This document shows, in pieces, positions 1 through 8,323 of a stretch of 64,000 nt of DNA. The stretch covers positions 1,426,001 to 1,490,000 of the forward strand of contig NZ_CP095757.1 of assembly GCF_023093535.1 (NCBI RefSeq), in the 5' to 3' direction. The first letter of the stretch is position 1. Every line of letters starts with the position of its first letter. Under the pieces are notes generated by a model. The model searched no databases, was not told where the DNA came from, and worked only from the letters and a program-made list of their open reading frames with translations. Source of the stretch: Halovivax limisalsi. Its GTDB lineage: Archaea; Halobacteriota; Halobacteria; Halobacteriales; Natrialbaceae. The position numbers were made by a program, and so were the translations under genes.

Positions 1-240
1 GCCGGAACGAGTGAACTCAGAGTCCACGAAGAGGGACTCGTCCTCCGCCAGCCGCTGCGGCGTCGGTTCGTCCCCTGGAGCGACGTCGAGGACGTGACGC
101 TGACCGAGACGGAACTGCGTATCGAGCGCTCCGGAATCCGGAACCTGCGGTGTCACCGCGAGGTCATCGATGACGCCGTGAGCGTCCGCGACGCGATCGA
201 CTCGGCGAGACAGCGCGCGCGAGAAACCGTTTCCGAGTGA
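1..240 (+). CDS. C-terminal fragment of a PH-domain-like protein (5' end outside window)
   Basis: An open frame runs from the first base to a TGA at 238-240 and gives 79 residues. The pattern is alternating hydrophobic beta-strand (LRVHEEGLVLRQP, FVPWSDVEDVTLTE, LRIERSG) followed by a C-terminal helix rich in Ala, Arg and Asp. The 'FVPWSDVEDV' stretch is typical of bacterial/archaeal PH-like domains of the YdbT/PH_2 kind. No membrane segment is visible in the part present. The upstream half and the start lie outside the window, so domain order and function cannot be stated. Family assignment is an inference from pattern only. Confidence 0.6.
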   Translation, partial: AGTSELRVHEEGLVLRQPLRRRFVPWSDVEDVTLTETELRIERSGIRNLRCHREVIDDAVSVRDAIDSARQRARETVSE

Positions 241-281
241 CGGCAGCTCTTCGCTCGAATTCCACCACACGGTGACGTCGC

Positions 282-473
282 TCACTGTTCGGGTTCAGAC
301 TCGAGCGGGCGGACCAGATCGAGCGTCACTACCAGACCGAGATAGATCCCCGCGACGAGCGCCAGGACGGCCGGGTCGATGTCGGACAGCACGAACTGTA
401 CCACGGCGAGAATCGCGAGCACGATCGCCGTATTGACGAGGTGATACCGCAGTCGGATCGACGACAGGTCCAT
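282..473 (-). CDS. Small two-helix membrane protein
   Basis: This 63-residue protein has two hydrophobic segments, about residues 12-28 (VNTAIVLAILAVVQFVL) and 34-53 (PAVLALVAGIYLGLVVTL), joined by a short acidic turn (SDIDP). The tail is acidic, as is usual in halophiles. I chose the ATG at 473 because sequence upstream in the same frame is Arg/Ser-rich and unlike protein. The gene points towards the convergent PH-domain fragment 41 bp away. I recognise no family; a small integral membrane protein typical of haloarchaeal genomes is the safest description. Confidence 0.6.
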   Translation of the reverse strand: MDLSSIRLRYHLVNTAIVLAILAVVQFVLSDIDPAVLALVAGIYLGLVVTLDLVRPLESEPEQ

Positions 474-956
474 ACCCGTCCGTGGGCCGGCCGACTCATG
501 ACGGTTTGGCCCGCAACTAGCCGGGCCGTCGCTGCACTGTCGATCGTCGGGTACCAGTCCGTTTCGATTAGTGCGTGCGGAAGATACCGCTTGAATTTCA
601 CACTCTGTTGAAAACGATGCCCGGTTTCTGGCGAATATTGCGTCTCGATGCGCAACGGCTAAGTGGCCGGAACGAATCCTCTCCGTCAATGACGACCCTC
701 GCTCGCGAGCGAACCGAGGCGCACGCGAGCGGCGCCGATGGCGGCCGATCGGCGGGTATGCGCACTTCTTTTACAGCGATCAAAAAACGCCGGTGATCGC
801 GCTCGGAGCGGGACTGGCGATCCCGTTCCGGGTGCATCCGGATTCGGCGCACAGACAGCATCCACCGACGTGGATGCACCGTACCCGACCCGGCGGGGTC
901 GGCCCCGTTGACGGACCACCGTCCGTTCCCGCCGCGACTCACCACACCCAGACCAG
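474..956. other. Intergenic leader region upstream of the lysine operon, no gene seen
   Basis: About 480 bp without a convincing reading frame. All long frames here are Arg-rich shadows. The part around 560-670 is less GC-rich than its surroundings. A pyrimidine-rich TATA-like stretch near 766-775 could be the promoter of dapA. It is followed by an A-run (782-787) and then by a structured element at 831-880, described separately. Confidence 0.4.
831..880 (+). promoter_or_regulatory. Candidate RNA leader with two mutually exclusive hairpins before dapA
   Basis: Three short segments can pair in two ways. Segment A (831-839, GGTGCATCC) is the perfect reverse complement of 872-880 (GGATGCACC). 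Segment B (858-864, GCATCCA) is the perfect reverse complement of 871-877 (TGGATGC) with a 6-nt loop. A and B therefore compete for the same 3' strand. The element ends 76 nt before the dapA ATG and lies downstream of a TATA-like stretch, so it would be in the transcript. Its role is inference; it does not match the bacterial L-box riboswitch as I know it. Confidence 0.35.
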
Positions 957-1883
957 ATGACACACGACGACCCCTTCACCGGCGTCTACCCGGCGATGTG
1001 TACGCCGTTCGACGCCGACGACCGCATCGACTTCGAAACGCTGCGCGCCGACGCCCGACGGCTCGAGGCCGCCGGCGTGGCCGGACTCGTCCCCGTGGGA
1101 TCGACGGGCGAGTCCGCGACGCTCTCGCACGACGAACACGTCCGCGTCGTCGAGGCCGTCGTCGACGCCGTCGACGAGGTGCCCGTGATCGCGGGCAGCG
1201 GCTCGAACAACACCCGCGAGGCGCTTGAACTCTCCGAGCGCGCCGCCGACGCCGGCGCGGACGCGCTCCTCCTGATCTCGCCGTACTACAACAAGCCCGA
1301 ACAGCGCGGCCTGCGCGAGCACTACCTGACGATCGCCGACGCCGTCGACCTGCCCCAGATCGTCTACAACGTCCCCTCGCGAACGGGGCGGACGATCGAC
1401 CCCGATACCGTCGTCGACCTGGCCGCCCACCCGAACGTCCGGGGCTACAAGGCCGCGGAGGGCGACCTGAACGCGATCGGCGAGATCGCCGAGCGAACCC
1501 GCGACGAGACGTTTTCCGTTCTCTCGGGCGACGACGGACTCACCCTCCCGATCTGCTCGGTTGGCGGGACGGGTGCGATCAGCGTCGCCGCGAACGTCGA
1601 ACCGGACCGCACCGTCGCGATGGTCGAGGCGGCGCGCTCGGGCGACTACGCCCGCGCTCGCGCGCTCCACCACGAACTCGGCCCGCTCGTTCGCGAACTG
1701 TTCGTGGAGACGAACCCGATCCCGGTCACGGAGGCGCTCGCGATCCGCGAGGGGTATCCGCCCCACCTCCGATCGCCGCTGACCCGGCTCGCACCCGAAC
1801 ACAGGGATGACCTCGAAGCGGTCCTCGATTCCTACGCCCCGTTCGACGGGGATGCGGCCACCGCGCCGGTGGGCGAGCGATGA
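957..1883 (+). CDS. dapA: 4-hydroxy-tetrahydrodipicolinate synthase
   Basis: A 308-residue class I aldolase (TIM barrel). It condenses pyruvate with aspartate semialdehyde, the first committed step of the diaminopimelate route to lysine. The family motifs are all present: GSTGES at 48-53, SPYYNKP at 108-114, the catalytic Tyr in IVYNVPSRTG (about Y137) and the Schiff-base lysine in GYKAAEGD (K165). Length is normal for the family (about 290-310). It is the first gene of a six-gene operon and its stop overlaps the dapB start by 4 bp (ATGA). A structured leader lies upstream. I see no sign of a KDG-aldolase variant, and the linkage to dapB makes the assignment firm. Confidence 0.96.
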   Translation: MTHDDPFTGVYPAMCTPFDADDRIDFETLRADARRLEAAGVAGLVPVGSTGESATLSHDEHVRVVEAVVDAVDEVPVIAGSGSNNTREALELSERAADAGADALLLISPYYNKPEQRGLREHYLTIADAVDLPQIVYNVPSRTGRTIDPDTVVDLAAHPNVRGYKAAEGDLNAIGEIAERTRDETFSVLSGDDGLTLPICSVGGTGAISVAANVEPDRTVAMVEAARSGDYARARALHHELGPLVRELFVETNPIPVTEALAIREGYPPHLRSPLTRLAPEHRDDLEAVLDSYAPFDGDAATAPVGER

Positions 1884-2689
1884 CGGACGCGAGCGACCTC
1901 CGGCTGGGCGTCACCGGCGCGACCGGCCGGATGGGTCGCGAGGTTCTCGAAGCGGTCGACGACCGCGAGGGCTGCGACGCCGTCTTCGCGGTGAACCGGT
2001 CGCCCGAGGCAGACGAGATCGGCGGCGTGCCGATCGAGCCGGCGAGCGAGTTCGACGCGCTCGTCGCCGAGCGCGAACCGCACGCGGTCGTCGACTTCAC
2101 CGGCCCCGACGCCGCGCTCGCGTACGCCGAGGCCTGCGCCGCCGCCGGCGTCGCGTTCGTCACGGGGACGACCGGAATCGACGGCGGGGACCGCGAGCGA
2201 CTCCGAGAGGCGAGCGAGTCGATCCCGGTCCTGCACGCGTCGAACTTCTCCCGCGGCGTCGCCGTCCTCGACCGCCTCGTCGCGGCGGCGACGCGCAGCC
2301 TCCCCGAGTTCGACATCGAACTCGTCGAAACTCATCACCGGGGCAAGCGCGACGCCCCGAGCGGGACGGCGAACGCCCTCCTCCGGACGGTCGAATCGGC
2401 CCGCGAGGAGGCAGCTGAAGGCGGTGCGGATTCCGATCCCCCCGGCCGCGTCCACGGGCGCGAGGGCGAAGCGCCCCGCCAGCCGGGCGAGATCGGCGTT
2501 CACGCGGTCCGGGCGGGCGCGATCGCCGGCGAACACGAACTCCTGCTGGCCGGCGACCACGAGGAACTCCGCATCGCCCACCGGGCGGGCGACCGCGGCG
2601 TCTTCGCCGCCGGCGCGCTCGAGGCGGCCGACTGGCTCGCCGGCCGCGACCCCGGCTGGTACGACTTCGCCGAGGTGATCGATGGATGA
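1880..2689 (+). CDS. dapB: 4-hydroxy-tetrahydrodipicolinate reductase
   Basis: A 269-residue NAD(P)H-dependent reductase acting directly after DapA. The N-terminal Rossmann loop reads GVTGATGRMGREV (about 10-22). FVTGTTG (93-99) follows the nicotinamide-binding strand, and the substrate/catalytic segment is HHRGKRDAPSGTA (152-164), with the paired histidines, the lysine and the SGT phosphate-like loop. The region between about 172 and 205 is acidic and low in complexity, probably a halophilic surface insertion. The start overlaps the dapA stop and the end overlaps dapD, both by 4 bp, so translation is probably coupled. Confidence 0.96.
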   Translation: MTDASDLRLGVTGATGRMGREVLEAVDDREGCDAVFAVNRSPEADEIGGVPIEPASEFDALVAEREPHAVVDFTGPDAALAYAEACAAAGVAFVTGTTGIDGGDRERLREASESIPVLHASNFSRGVAVLDRLVAAATRSLPEFDIELVETHHRGKRDAPSGTANALLRTVESAREEAAEGGADSDPPGRVHGREGEAPRQPGEIGVHAVRAGAIAGEHELLLAGDHEELRIAHRAGDRGVFAAGALEAADWLAGRDPGWYDFAEVIDG

Positions 2690-3525
2690 GTCCGTCGCTC
2701 GAGTCGGCGATCGACGACCTCTGGGAACGTCACGAGGCCGGCGACGTGTCCGCGGCGACGGCGACCGAGGACGACCTCGCGACGCTTTCGGACTTCCTCG
2801 ACGCGCTCGAAGCGGGCGAGGCGCGGGCCGCCGAGCGCCGCGGCGGCGACTGGGAGGCGAACGAGTGGGTCAAGCGCGGAATGCTGCTCACGTTCGGCCT
2901 GCGCGAGACGGCCGCCCGCGAGTACGGCGACGTCACGTACAACGACGTCCTCCCGCTCGCCGACACCGCTTCGTACGGCGAGCGCGGCACCCGGAACACG
3001 CCGGACGGCACCGTCGTCCGACGGGGCGCCCACGTCGGCGAGGACTGCATCCTGATGAGCCCCTCCTTCGTCAACGTCGGCGCCCGCGTCGGCGACGGCA
3101 CCCTCGTCGACTCCTGCGACACGGTCGGCTCCTGCGCCCAGATCGGCGCGAACGTCAAGCTCGGCGCCAACACGCTGATCGGCGGCGTCCTCGAACCCGT
3201 CGAGGAGGCGCCGGTCGTGATCGAGGACGGCGTCTCCCTGGGGGCCGGCTGTCGCGTGACCTCCGGATTCGTCGTCGGCGCCGGCTCGGTCGTCGGCGAG
3301 AACACGCTCCTGACGCCGCGCATCCCCGTCTACGACCTCGTCGACGAGGAGGTGTACTACGGCAACCTGCCGCCGGAGCGCCGGGCGTTCACCCGGTTCG
3401 TCGAGTCCTCGATCGGCGAGCACGACCTCTTCGAGGGCGGCGCGTACAAGCCGGCAGTCGTCGCGACGACGCTCGAGGATCGCACGCTCGAGGCGACGGA
3501 ACGCGAGGAGGTGCTCCGGTCGTGA
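2686..3525 (+). CDS. dapD: 2,3,4,5-tetrahydropyridine-2,6-dicarboxylate N-succinyltransferase
   Basis: A 279-residue acyltransferase that transfers a succinyl group from succinyl-CoA to tetrahydrodipicolinate. An N-terminal helical domain (to about 100) is followed by left-handed beta-helix hexapeptide repeats, for example GTVVRRGAHVGEDCILMSPS, VNVGARVGDGTLVDSCDTVG and IGANVKLGANTLIGGVLEP. It defines the succinylase branch of the pathway here. No N-acetyltransferase (dapH) signature is seen. ATGA overlaps couple it to dapB and lysA. Length agrees with bacterial DapD (about 275 residues). Confidence 0.94.
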   Translation: MSPSLESAIDDLWERHEAGDVSAATATEDDLATLSDFLDALEAGEARAAERRGGDWEANEWVKRGMLLTFGLRETAAREYGDVTYNDVLPLADTASYGERGTRNTPDGTVVRRGAHVGEDCILMSPSFVNVGARVGDGTLVDSCDTVGSCAQIGANVKLGANTLIGGVLEPVEEAPVVIEDGVSLGAGCRVTSGFVVGAGSVVGENTLLTPRIPVYDLVDEEVYYGNLPPERRAFTRFVESSIGEHDLFEGGAYKPAVVATTLEDRTLEATEREEVLRS

Positions 3526-4916
3526 CCGGACGATCCGACGAGTCCGGTGAGCCGACGGCCACCGCGACCGACCGAGGCGAGTCGGTCCGGCGACTCGACG
3601 ACTGGGACGGCGCGTTCCTGCGCTCGCTCGCGGCGGAGTACGAGACGCCGCTGTACGTCCTCGACCTGGACCGCGTGCGGGCGAACTACCGGCGCCTCGC
3701 CTCGGCGTTCCCCGACGCCGACATCTGCTACGCGGCGAAGGCAAACGCGCTCGGCGACGTTCTCGAGACGCTGCTGGCCGAGGGTGCGACGATCGAGTGC
3801 GCCTCGGCGGGCGAGGTGCAGCGCGCGCTCGCCGCCGGCGCGTCCGGCGATCGGATCCACTACACGGCGGTCAACCCGCCGGAGCGCGACCTCGAGTACG
3901 TCCTCGACGTCTGGGCCGACGAGCCGCACCTGACGATCACCGCCGGCGCCCGCGATACGGTCGAGCGCCTCGCCGACGCCGGCTACGACGGCCGACTCGC
4001 CCTGCGGGTCAACCCGGGCGTGGGCGCGGGCCACCACGACGCCGTCCGGACGGGCGGCGACGCCACGTTCGGGATCCCCGCGGATCGACTCGTCGGCGTG
4101 GCCGAATTCGCCGTCGAATCGGGCCTCGACCTCGTCGGCCTGCACGCCCACGTTGGCTCCGGGGTGCTCGACGACGAGCAGGTCGCGGCCCACCGCGAGT
4201 TCGTCGGCCGGGTCGCCGCGCTCGCCGAAGACATCCTGTCCGCGGTCGGCCCTGTCGACTTCGTCGACGTCGGCGGCGGCTTCGGGGTACCGTACCGCGA
4301 GTCGGAATCGCCGCTCGACCTCGACGCCGTGGCCGGGGCGACCCGGGACGCGCTAGTCGGCGTCGACGCCGACCTCGTCGTCGAACCCGGTCGCTACCTC
4401 GTCGCCGACGCCGGCCTCCTGCTGACCCGGGCGAACACCGTCAAGGAGACGCCCGGGACGCGGGTCGTCGGCGTCGACGCGGGCATGACGTCGCTGCTTC
4501 GCCCGGCGCTGTACGACGCCTATCACGACATCCGTCCGGTCGCGCCCGGTGCGGCCGATCGCGACCGGGTCGCACAGACCATCACCGGGCCGATCTGCGA
4601 AAGCGCGGACGTCTTCTGTACGGATCGTCCCCTCCCGCGGATCGACCGCGAGGAACCCCTCGCGGTCGGGAACGCCGGCGCCTACGGCTACGAGATGGCG
4701 AGCACGTACAACTCCCGGCCCCGGCCCGCGTCGGTCGTCGTCGACGCCGGATCGGTCAGCCTCGCCCGGCGTCGGGAATCGATCGACGACCTGACTCGGC
4801 TGGAACGCAACCGAGCCGATGCCGGGACGGAACGAGCACCAGGTGCGGCGGAGCGAGCCGCTGACGGGACGTCGCCGGCGACCGACGGCGGTTCGTCCAC
4901 GGAGGTGGACGAATGA
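3522..4916 (+). CDS. lysA: Diaminopimelate decarboxylase
   Basis: A 464-residue PLP-dependent decarboxylase converting meso-diaminopimelate to lysine, the last step of the pathway. The PLP lysine is in CYAAKAN (K73). The glycine-rich phosphate loop is VDVGGGFGVPY, the substrate arginine/cysteine region is EPGRYLVADAG and ICESADVF, and the C-terminal signature is GAYGYEMASTYNSRPRP. I start it at the GTG at 3522, whose TG overlaps the dapD stop (GTGA); the frame stays open further upstream but only as a shadow of dapD. The final 45 residues are a disordered, Ala/Gly/Thr-rich halophilic tail. The order lysA before dapF and dapE is unusual but clear. Confidence 0.95.
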   Translation: MTGRSDESGEPTATATDRGESVRRLDDWDGAFLRSLAAEYETPLYVLDLDRVRANYRRLASAFPDADICYAAKANALGDVLETLLAEGATIECASAGEVQRALAAGASGDRIHYTAVNPPERDLEYVLDVWADEPHLTITAGARDTVERLADAGYDGRLALRVNPGVGAGHHDAVRTGGDATFGIPADRLVGVAEFAVESGLDLVGLHAHVGSGVLDDEQVAAHREFVGRVAALAEDILSAVGPVDFVDVGGGFGVPYRESESPLDLDAVAGATRDALVGVDADLVVEPGRYLVADAGLLLTRANTVKETPGTRVVGVDAGMTSLLRPALYDAYHDIRPVAPGAADRDRVAQTITGPICESADVFCTDRPLPRIDREEPLAVGNAGAYGYEMASTYNSRPRPASVVVDAGSVSLARRRESIDDLTRLERNRADAGTERAPGAAERAADGTSPATDGGSSTEVDE

Positions 4917-5950
4917 GTTCGATCGCGGCCGACGACGCGACCGTTCCGGTCGCGAAGTACCACGGTACCGGCAACGACTTCGTCGTGGTCGACGCCGCCG
5001 AGTCGATCCCCGACCGCCGCGCCTTCGCCCGACGTGTCTGTGACCGGTCCGACGGGCTCGGCGCCGACGGCGTACTCTTCCTCGCGCTCGAACCCGACTA
5101 CCGGCCGCCGCGGGTCGTGATGACGCTCGTCCAGCCCGACGGCTCGACCGCGCCGATGTGCGGTAACGGCGCGCGGTGTGCCGCCGCGTGGGCGATGACG
5201 CGAACCGGCGCCGACGCGGTGATGGTCGACACGCAGTCCGGTTCCCGCCGCGCGGAACGGGTCGCGCTCGCCGACGGGGAAGATCTGACCGTCGACGGGC
5301 CGGCGGACGGACCGCTGGAGGCGGTGGCCGACGGCGAGCCACCGAACGCGACGACGGCGGACGGGCCGCCGGACGCGATCTCCGTCGAGATGGGCGAGCC
5401 GGCGTTCGAACCGGCCGCGGTGCCGGTTCGAGCCGACGGTCCGGTCGTCGAACGCCCGCTCTCCGAGCTGGGCCTCGACGGTGCCGAGGCGGCGGTCGAT
5501 CCGGAGGGTACCTCCGAACTCCCCGCTTCCCACCCCGTCACGCTCGTCAACACGGGCGTACCCCACGCCATCGTCTTCGTCGACGACGTCGCGTCGGTCG
5601 ACCTGACGACGCTCGGGCCGGCGATCCGCCACGCCGACGCGTTCCCGCGGGGGACCAACGTGACGATCGCCAGTCTCGATGTCGGTCGCGCCACCGACGA
5701 CCACCCCGTCTTCGCCCAGCGAACGTACGAACGCGGCGTCGAGGGCGAGACCGACGCCTGCGGCACCGGCGCGGTCGCAATCGCCGCGGCCGCCGCCGAA
5801 ACGGGCCGTACCGAGACGGGCGTCCCCGTTTCCGTCCACCCGCCGGGCGGCGACCTGCGGGTCGCGTTCGACGATTTGGGTCGGGCCGTCCTCGCCGGCC
5901 CGGTCGTCCGCGAGTTCACCACCGACCTGTCGGTCCTCGGGGCGCAATAG
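4913..5950 (+). CDS. dapF: Diaminopimelate epimerase
   Basis: Epimerises LL- to meso-diaminopimelate using two cysteines. Both active-site cysteines are present: MCGNGARC in the N-terminal half and DACGTGAVAIAA in the C-terminal half. The substrate loop YHGTGNDFVVVD is near the N terminus. At 345 residues it is about 60 longer than the usual 275-285. The surplus is an acidic, Pro/Ala/Gly-rich segment of about 60 residues in the middle (roughly 118-178), beginning near ADGEDLTVDGPADG. The start overlaps the lysA stop (ATGA). Confidence 0.95.
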   Translation: MSSIAADDATVPVAKYHGTGNDFVVVDAAESIPDRRAFARRVCDRSDGLGADGVLFLALEPDYRPPRVVMTLVQPDGSTAPMCGNGARCAAAWAMTRTGADAVMVDTQSGSRRAERVALADGEDLTVDGPADGPLEAVADGEPPNATTADGPPDAISVEMGEPAFEPAAVPVRADGPVVERPLSELGLDGAEAAVDPEGTSELPASHPVTLVNTGVPHAIVFVDDVASVDLTTLGPAIRHADAFPRGTNVTIASLDVGRATDDHPVFAQRTYERGVEGETDACGTGAVAIAAAAAETGRTETGVPVSVHPPGGDLRVAFDDLGRAVLAGPVVREFTTDLSVLGAQ

Positions 5951-5951
5951 G

Positions 5952-7145
5952 ATGTCCGAGGTCCCGGCCGCCGCCGACGCGTTCGATCCGGTCGACTTCC
6001 TCGAACGCGCGGTCTCGATTCCCTCCGACGAGTCGGTCGACACCGTCCGCGATCTCGTCCGATCGACACTCGAAACCAACGGTGTCGACGTCACCGTCGA
6101 CGACGCCGGCAACCTCCTGGCCGGTCGTGGGCCGAACGGTGCCTCGCCCCAGGCCGGGGACACCGCCGGTCCGCACCTCGTTCTCAACACGCACATGGAC
6201 ACGGTCGCTCCGCATTTCGACCCCGAGTGGAGCGACGACGGCGAGCGGCTGTCCGGCCGGGGCGCCTGCGACGCCAAGGGCCCGCTCGCCGCGATGCTCG
6301 CCGCGTTTCTCGCGGCCGACGCGGGAAGGGGTCGACTCTCGCTCGCGCTGACGCCGGACGAGGAGGTCTACTCGACCGGCGCGCACGCCCTCGTGACGGG
6401 GAACGGGCTCTCCACGGACGACGCGGCGGGAAACGGTGCGTCCCCGATCCGGACCGCCGACGCCGTGATCGTCGGCGAGCCGACCGGCCTCGACGTCTGC
6501 ACGGCGGCGCCCGGGCGGTTCGAGGGGACGATCGAACTCGCCGGCGAACGCGCCCACGCGGCGGAACCGGAGACGGGAGCGAACGCCGTCGACGCCCTGG
6601 CCGAGGTTCTCACCGCTATCCGGACGTTCGACGAGCGATCCGACGTCCCCGACGTGTCCTCCCAGCTCGGCGACCCGACGTTGACGCCGACCGTCGTCGC
6701 GGGCGGCGAGACCACGAATCAGGTGCCCGCCGAGGCCCGCCTGACCGTCGATCGCCGGCCGGCGCCGCCCGAGACGCCCGCGTCGTTCGAAGCGGCGTTA
6801 CTCGAGCACCTGCGGGACGCCGTCTCCCCTTCGATCGCCATCTCGTTTTCCTTCACGGAGCGCCCGACGCCGTTCTTCGAGTCGTGGGCGACCGATCCGT
6901 CCGAGTCGATTGTCGGGATCCTCGCCGACGCCAGCGGCGGAGCGGTTCGTCCGTTCGGCGCGGCCACCGAGGCGTCGTACTTCGCGCCCCGCGCGCCGAC
7001 GGTCGTCTTCGGACCGGGTCGGCTCGCCGACGACGAGGGCCCGATCGCCCACGCCGATCGCGAGTACGTCCGCGTCGACGCCGTTCGATCGGCCGCGGAC
7101 GCGTTGACGCGGACCGCAGAGTCGGTGCTTCTCGCGGACGCGTAG
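5952..7145 (+). CDS. dapE: M20-family deacylase, probable succinyl-diaminopimelate desuccinylase
   Basis: A 397-residue M20 metallopeptidase. Metal ligands are visible in order: NTHMDT (His and Asp), GACDAKG (bridging Asp), LTPDEEV (catalytic and ligand Glu pair), IVGEPTG, and near the C terminus IAHADREYV (last His). Family members remove N-linked acyl groups (succinyl-DAP, N-acetyl-ornithine, [LysW]-lysine). Position in an operon containing dapD makes succinyl-DAP the likely substrate. It starts 1 bp after the dapF stop. No aminotransferase (dapC) is in the operon, so the preceding transamination must be done by an enzyme encoded elsewhere. Confidence 0.85.
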   Translation: MSEVPAAADAFDPVDFLERAVSIPSDESVDTVRDLVRSTLETNGVDVTVDDAGNLLAGRGPNGASPQAGDTAGPHLVLNTHMDTVAPHFDPEWSDDGERLSGRGACDAKGPLAAMLAAFLAADAGRGRLSLALTPDEEVYSTGAHALVTGNGLSTDDAAGNGASPIRTADAVIVGEPTGLDVCTAAPGRFEGTIELAGERAHAAEPETGANAVDALAEVLTAIRTFDERSDVPDVSSQLGDPTLTPTVVAGGETTNQVPAEARLTVDRRPAPPETPASFEAALLEHLRDAVSPSIAISFSFTERPTPFFESWATDPSESIVGILADASGGAVRPFGAATEASYFAPRAPTVVFGPGRLADDEGPIAHADREYVRVDAVRSAADALTRTAESVLLADA

Positions 7146-7169
7146 CGAATTCGGGACGACGGAACGGGA

Positions 7170-8126
7170 CTACAGGAGCTCGTCAGTCGGTCGCGTCAGT
7201 TCGATTTCACCGACATCGCCGTCGAGACGGGTGGTCACGCTCGCCGGATCGGCGCCGGAGTCGGTGACGTAGCCCTCGAGGCGGGCCTCGGTGGCGGCCT
7301 CGGCGCCCGAAAAGACGAGCGTCGTCGTGATCGTCGTCTCCTCGGCGCCCACGTCGAAGGATTCGCCCGCGGCGACGACCTCGTCTACCGCCGTCGGTGC
7401 CAGCACCGGTTTGACCGAGCCAGTCGCGTGTTCGGCGAAAACGACGTCGCCTGCCGGCTGAGCTGTCGCCAGCCGCTGGAACCGATCGCGCTCCTCGACG
7501 AGGCGTGAATCATCGCCGACGCTGGCGGCGAGACTCCGCTCGAGCCGCTCGACCGAGCTGTCGGGACCCCTCGCGGCGACGAACGTTTCCGAGCCGAGTC
7601 CCCACGCGGAGCGTCCGTCGGTGTAACACTCGAATTCGCGTACGGAGGTGTCGCGCTCGTATCCCTCCGCTTCCAGATCGGCAGCCGCCGCGTCGGGGTC
7701 GAGGGTGCCGTGCAGTACCAGCGTGGCGCCGGCGGCGTCGGTCGGCGGCCGATTCAACCCGAACGAGGCGCTCGCGACGAAGTCGATGTCCTCGGCCGGT
7801 GGGAACGCAATCGGTTGATCGGAAATTCGCTTGCCTGGCCCCAACTCCAGCGGGGTGTCGTCGACCGCCGAGAGCGACGCCGGTGCCATCCCGATGACGG
7901 TGACCGGATTCGCTTCGGACCCCGCCGCCGTCGGAATCCAGCGGCCGAAATCCCCGAGACCGTACTGTCCGGCTTCCGACCTGTCGGCATCGTTCGGTCC
8001 CGAACCGCCGTTCGACTCGCCGCCACCGTCGTTTTGCTCGTTCTCCCCGTCGAAGACACCCAGGCAGCCCGCGACGCTCGCGACGGCCGCAGTCGTTCCC
8101 CGCGCGAGTAGCGATCGCCGATCCAT
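7170..8126 (-). CDS. Tat-exported lipoprotein of unknown function
   Basis: A 318-residue protein starting MDRRSLLARGT, a twin-arginine signal, with a lipobox ending SVAGC (Cys about 21). A 30-residue Gly/Asn/Asp linker follows, as in membrane-tethered haloarchaeal lipoproteins. The mature part is mixed alpha/beta with three similar-looking segments that mention GDVVFAEHAT and VVAAGESFDVG, but no motif I can name. It is convergent with the lysine operon (24 bp apart) and transcribed from a very AT-rich promoter at 8130-8161. Function unknown; cell-surface location is the supported statement. Confidence 0.8.
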   Translation of the reverse strand: MDRRSLLARGTTAAVASVAGCLGVFDGENEQNDGGGESNGGSGPNDADRSEAGQYGLGDFGRWIPTAAGSEANPVTVIGMAPASLSAVDDTPLELGPGKRISDQPIAFPPAEDIDFVASASFGLNRPPTDAAGATLVLHGTLDPDAAAADLEAEGYERDTSVREFECYTDGRSAWGLGSETFVAARGPDSSVERLERSLAASVGDDSRLVEERDRFQRLATAQPAGDVVFAEHATGSVKPVLAPTAVDEVVAAGESFDVGAEETTITTTLVFSGAEAATEARLEGYVTDSGADPASVTTRLDGDVGEIELTRPTDELL

Positions 8127-8129
8127 AGT

Positions 8130-8161
8130 TCAGAATATATTTTATTTATATTATATTTTCC
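8130..8161 (-). promoter_or_regulatory. AT-rich promoter of the Tat lipoprotein gene
   Basis: About 30 bases of almost pure A/T directly before the lipoprotein ATG at 8126, in a GC-rich background. Several overlapping TATA-like octamers are possible, so the exact transcription start cannot be placed. Confidence 0.5.
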
Positions 8162-8323
8162 GGCCTTCCGAACGAACTCCGGCGGTCCGCTTCGAGCCGC
8201 GGGCGGCGGTTGGAGGTGGCCCTCGGGTGGTAGTCTGCGTCGAACTACGGGCGGGAGTCACTGGCGACCCATGGGTCATGGTCCGATCAGGGATAGACCC
8301 AGGATGACCCACGCGTGGCGGTC

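Noticed and set aside
560-670. Insertion-sequence end (pattern around CACTCTGTTGAAA)
   Set aside because: No matching inverted end, target duplication or transposase fragment was seen.
3522-4916. lysA as a longer 744-residue protein starting at 2682
   Set aside because: The first 280 residues would be an Arg-rich shadow of dapD; the GTG overlapping the dapD stop gives a normal-size enzyme.
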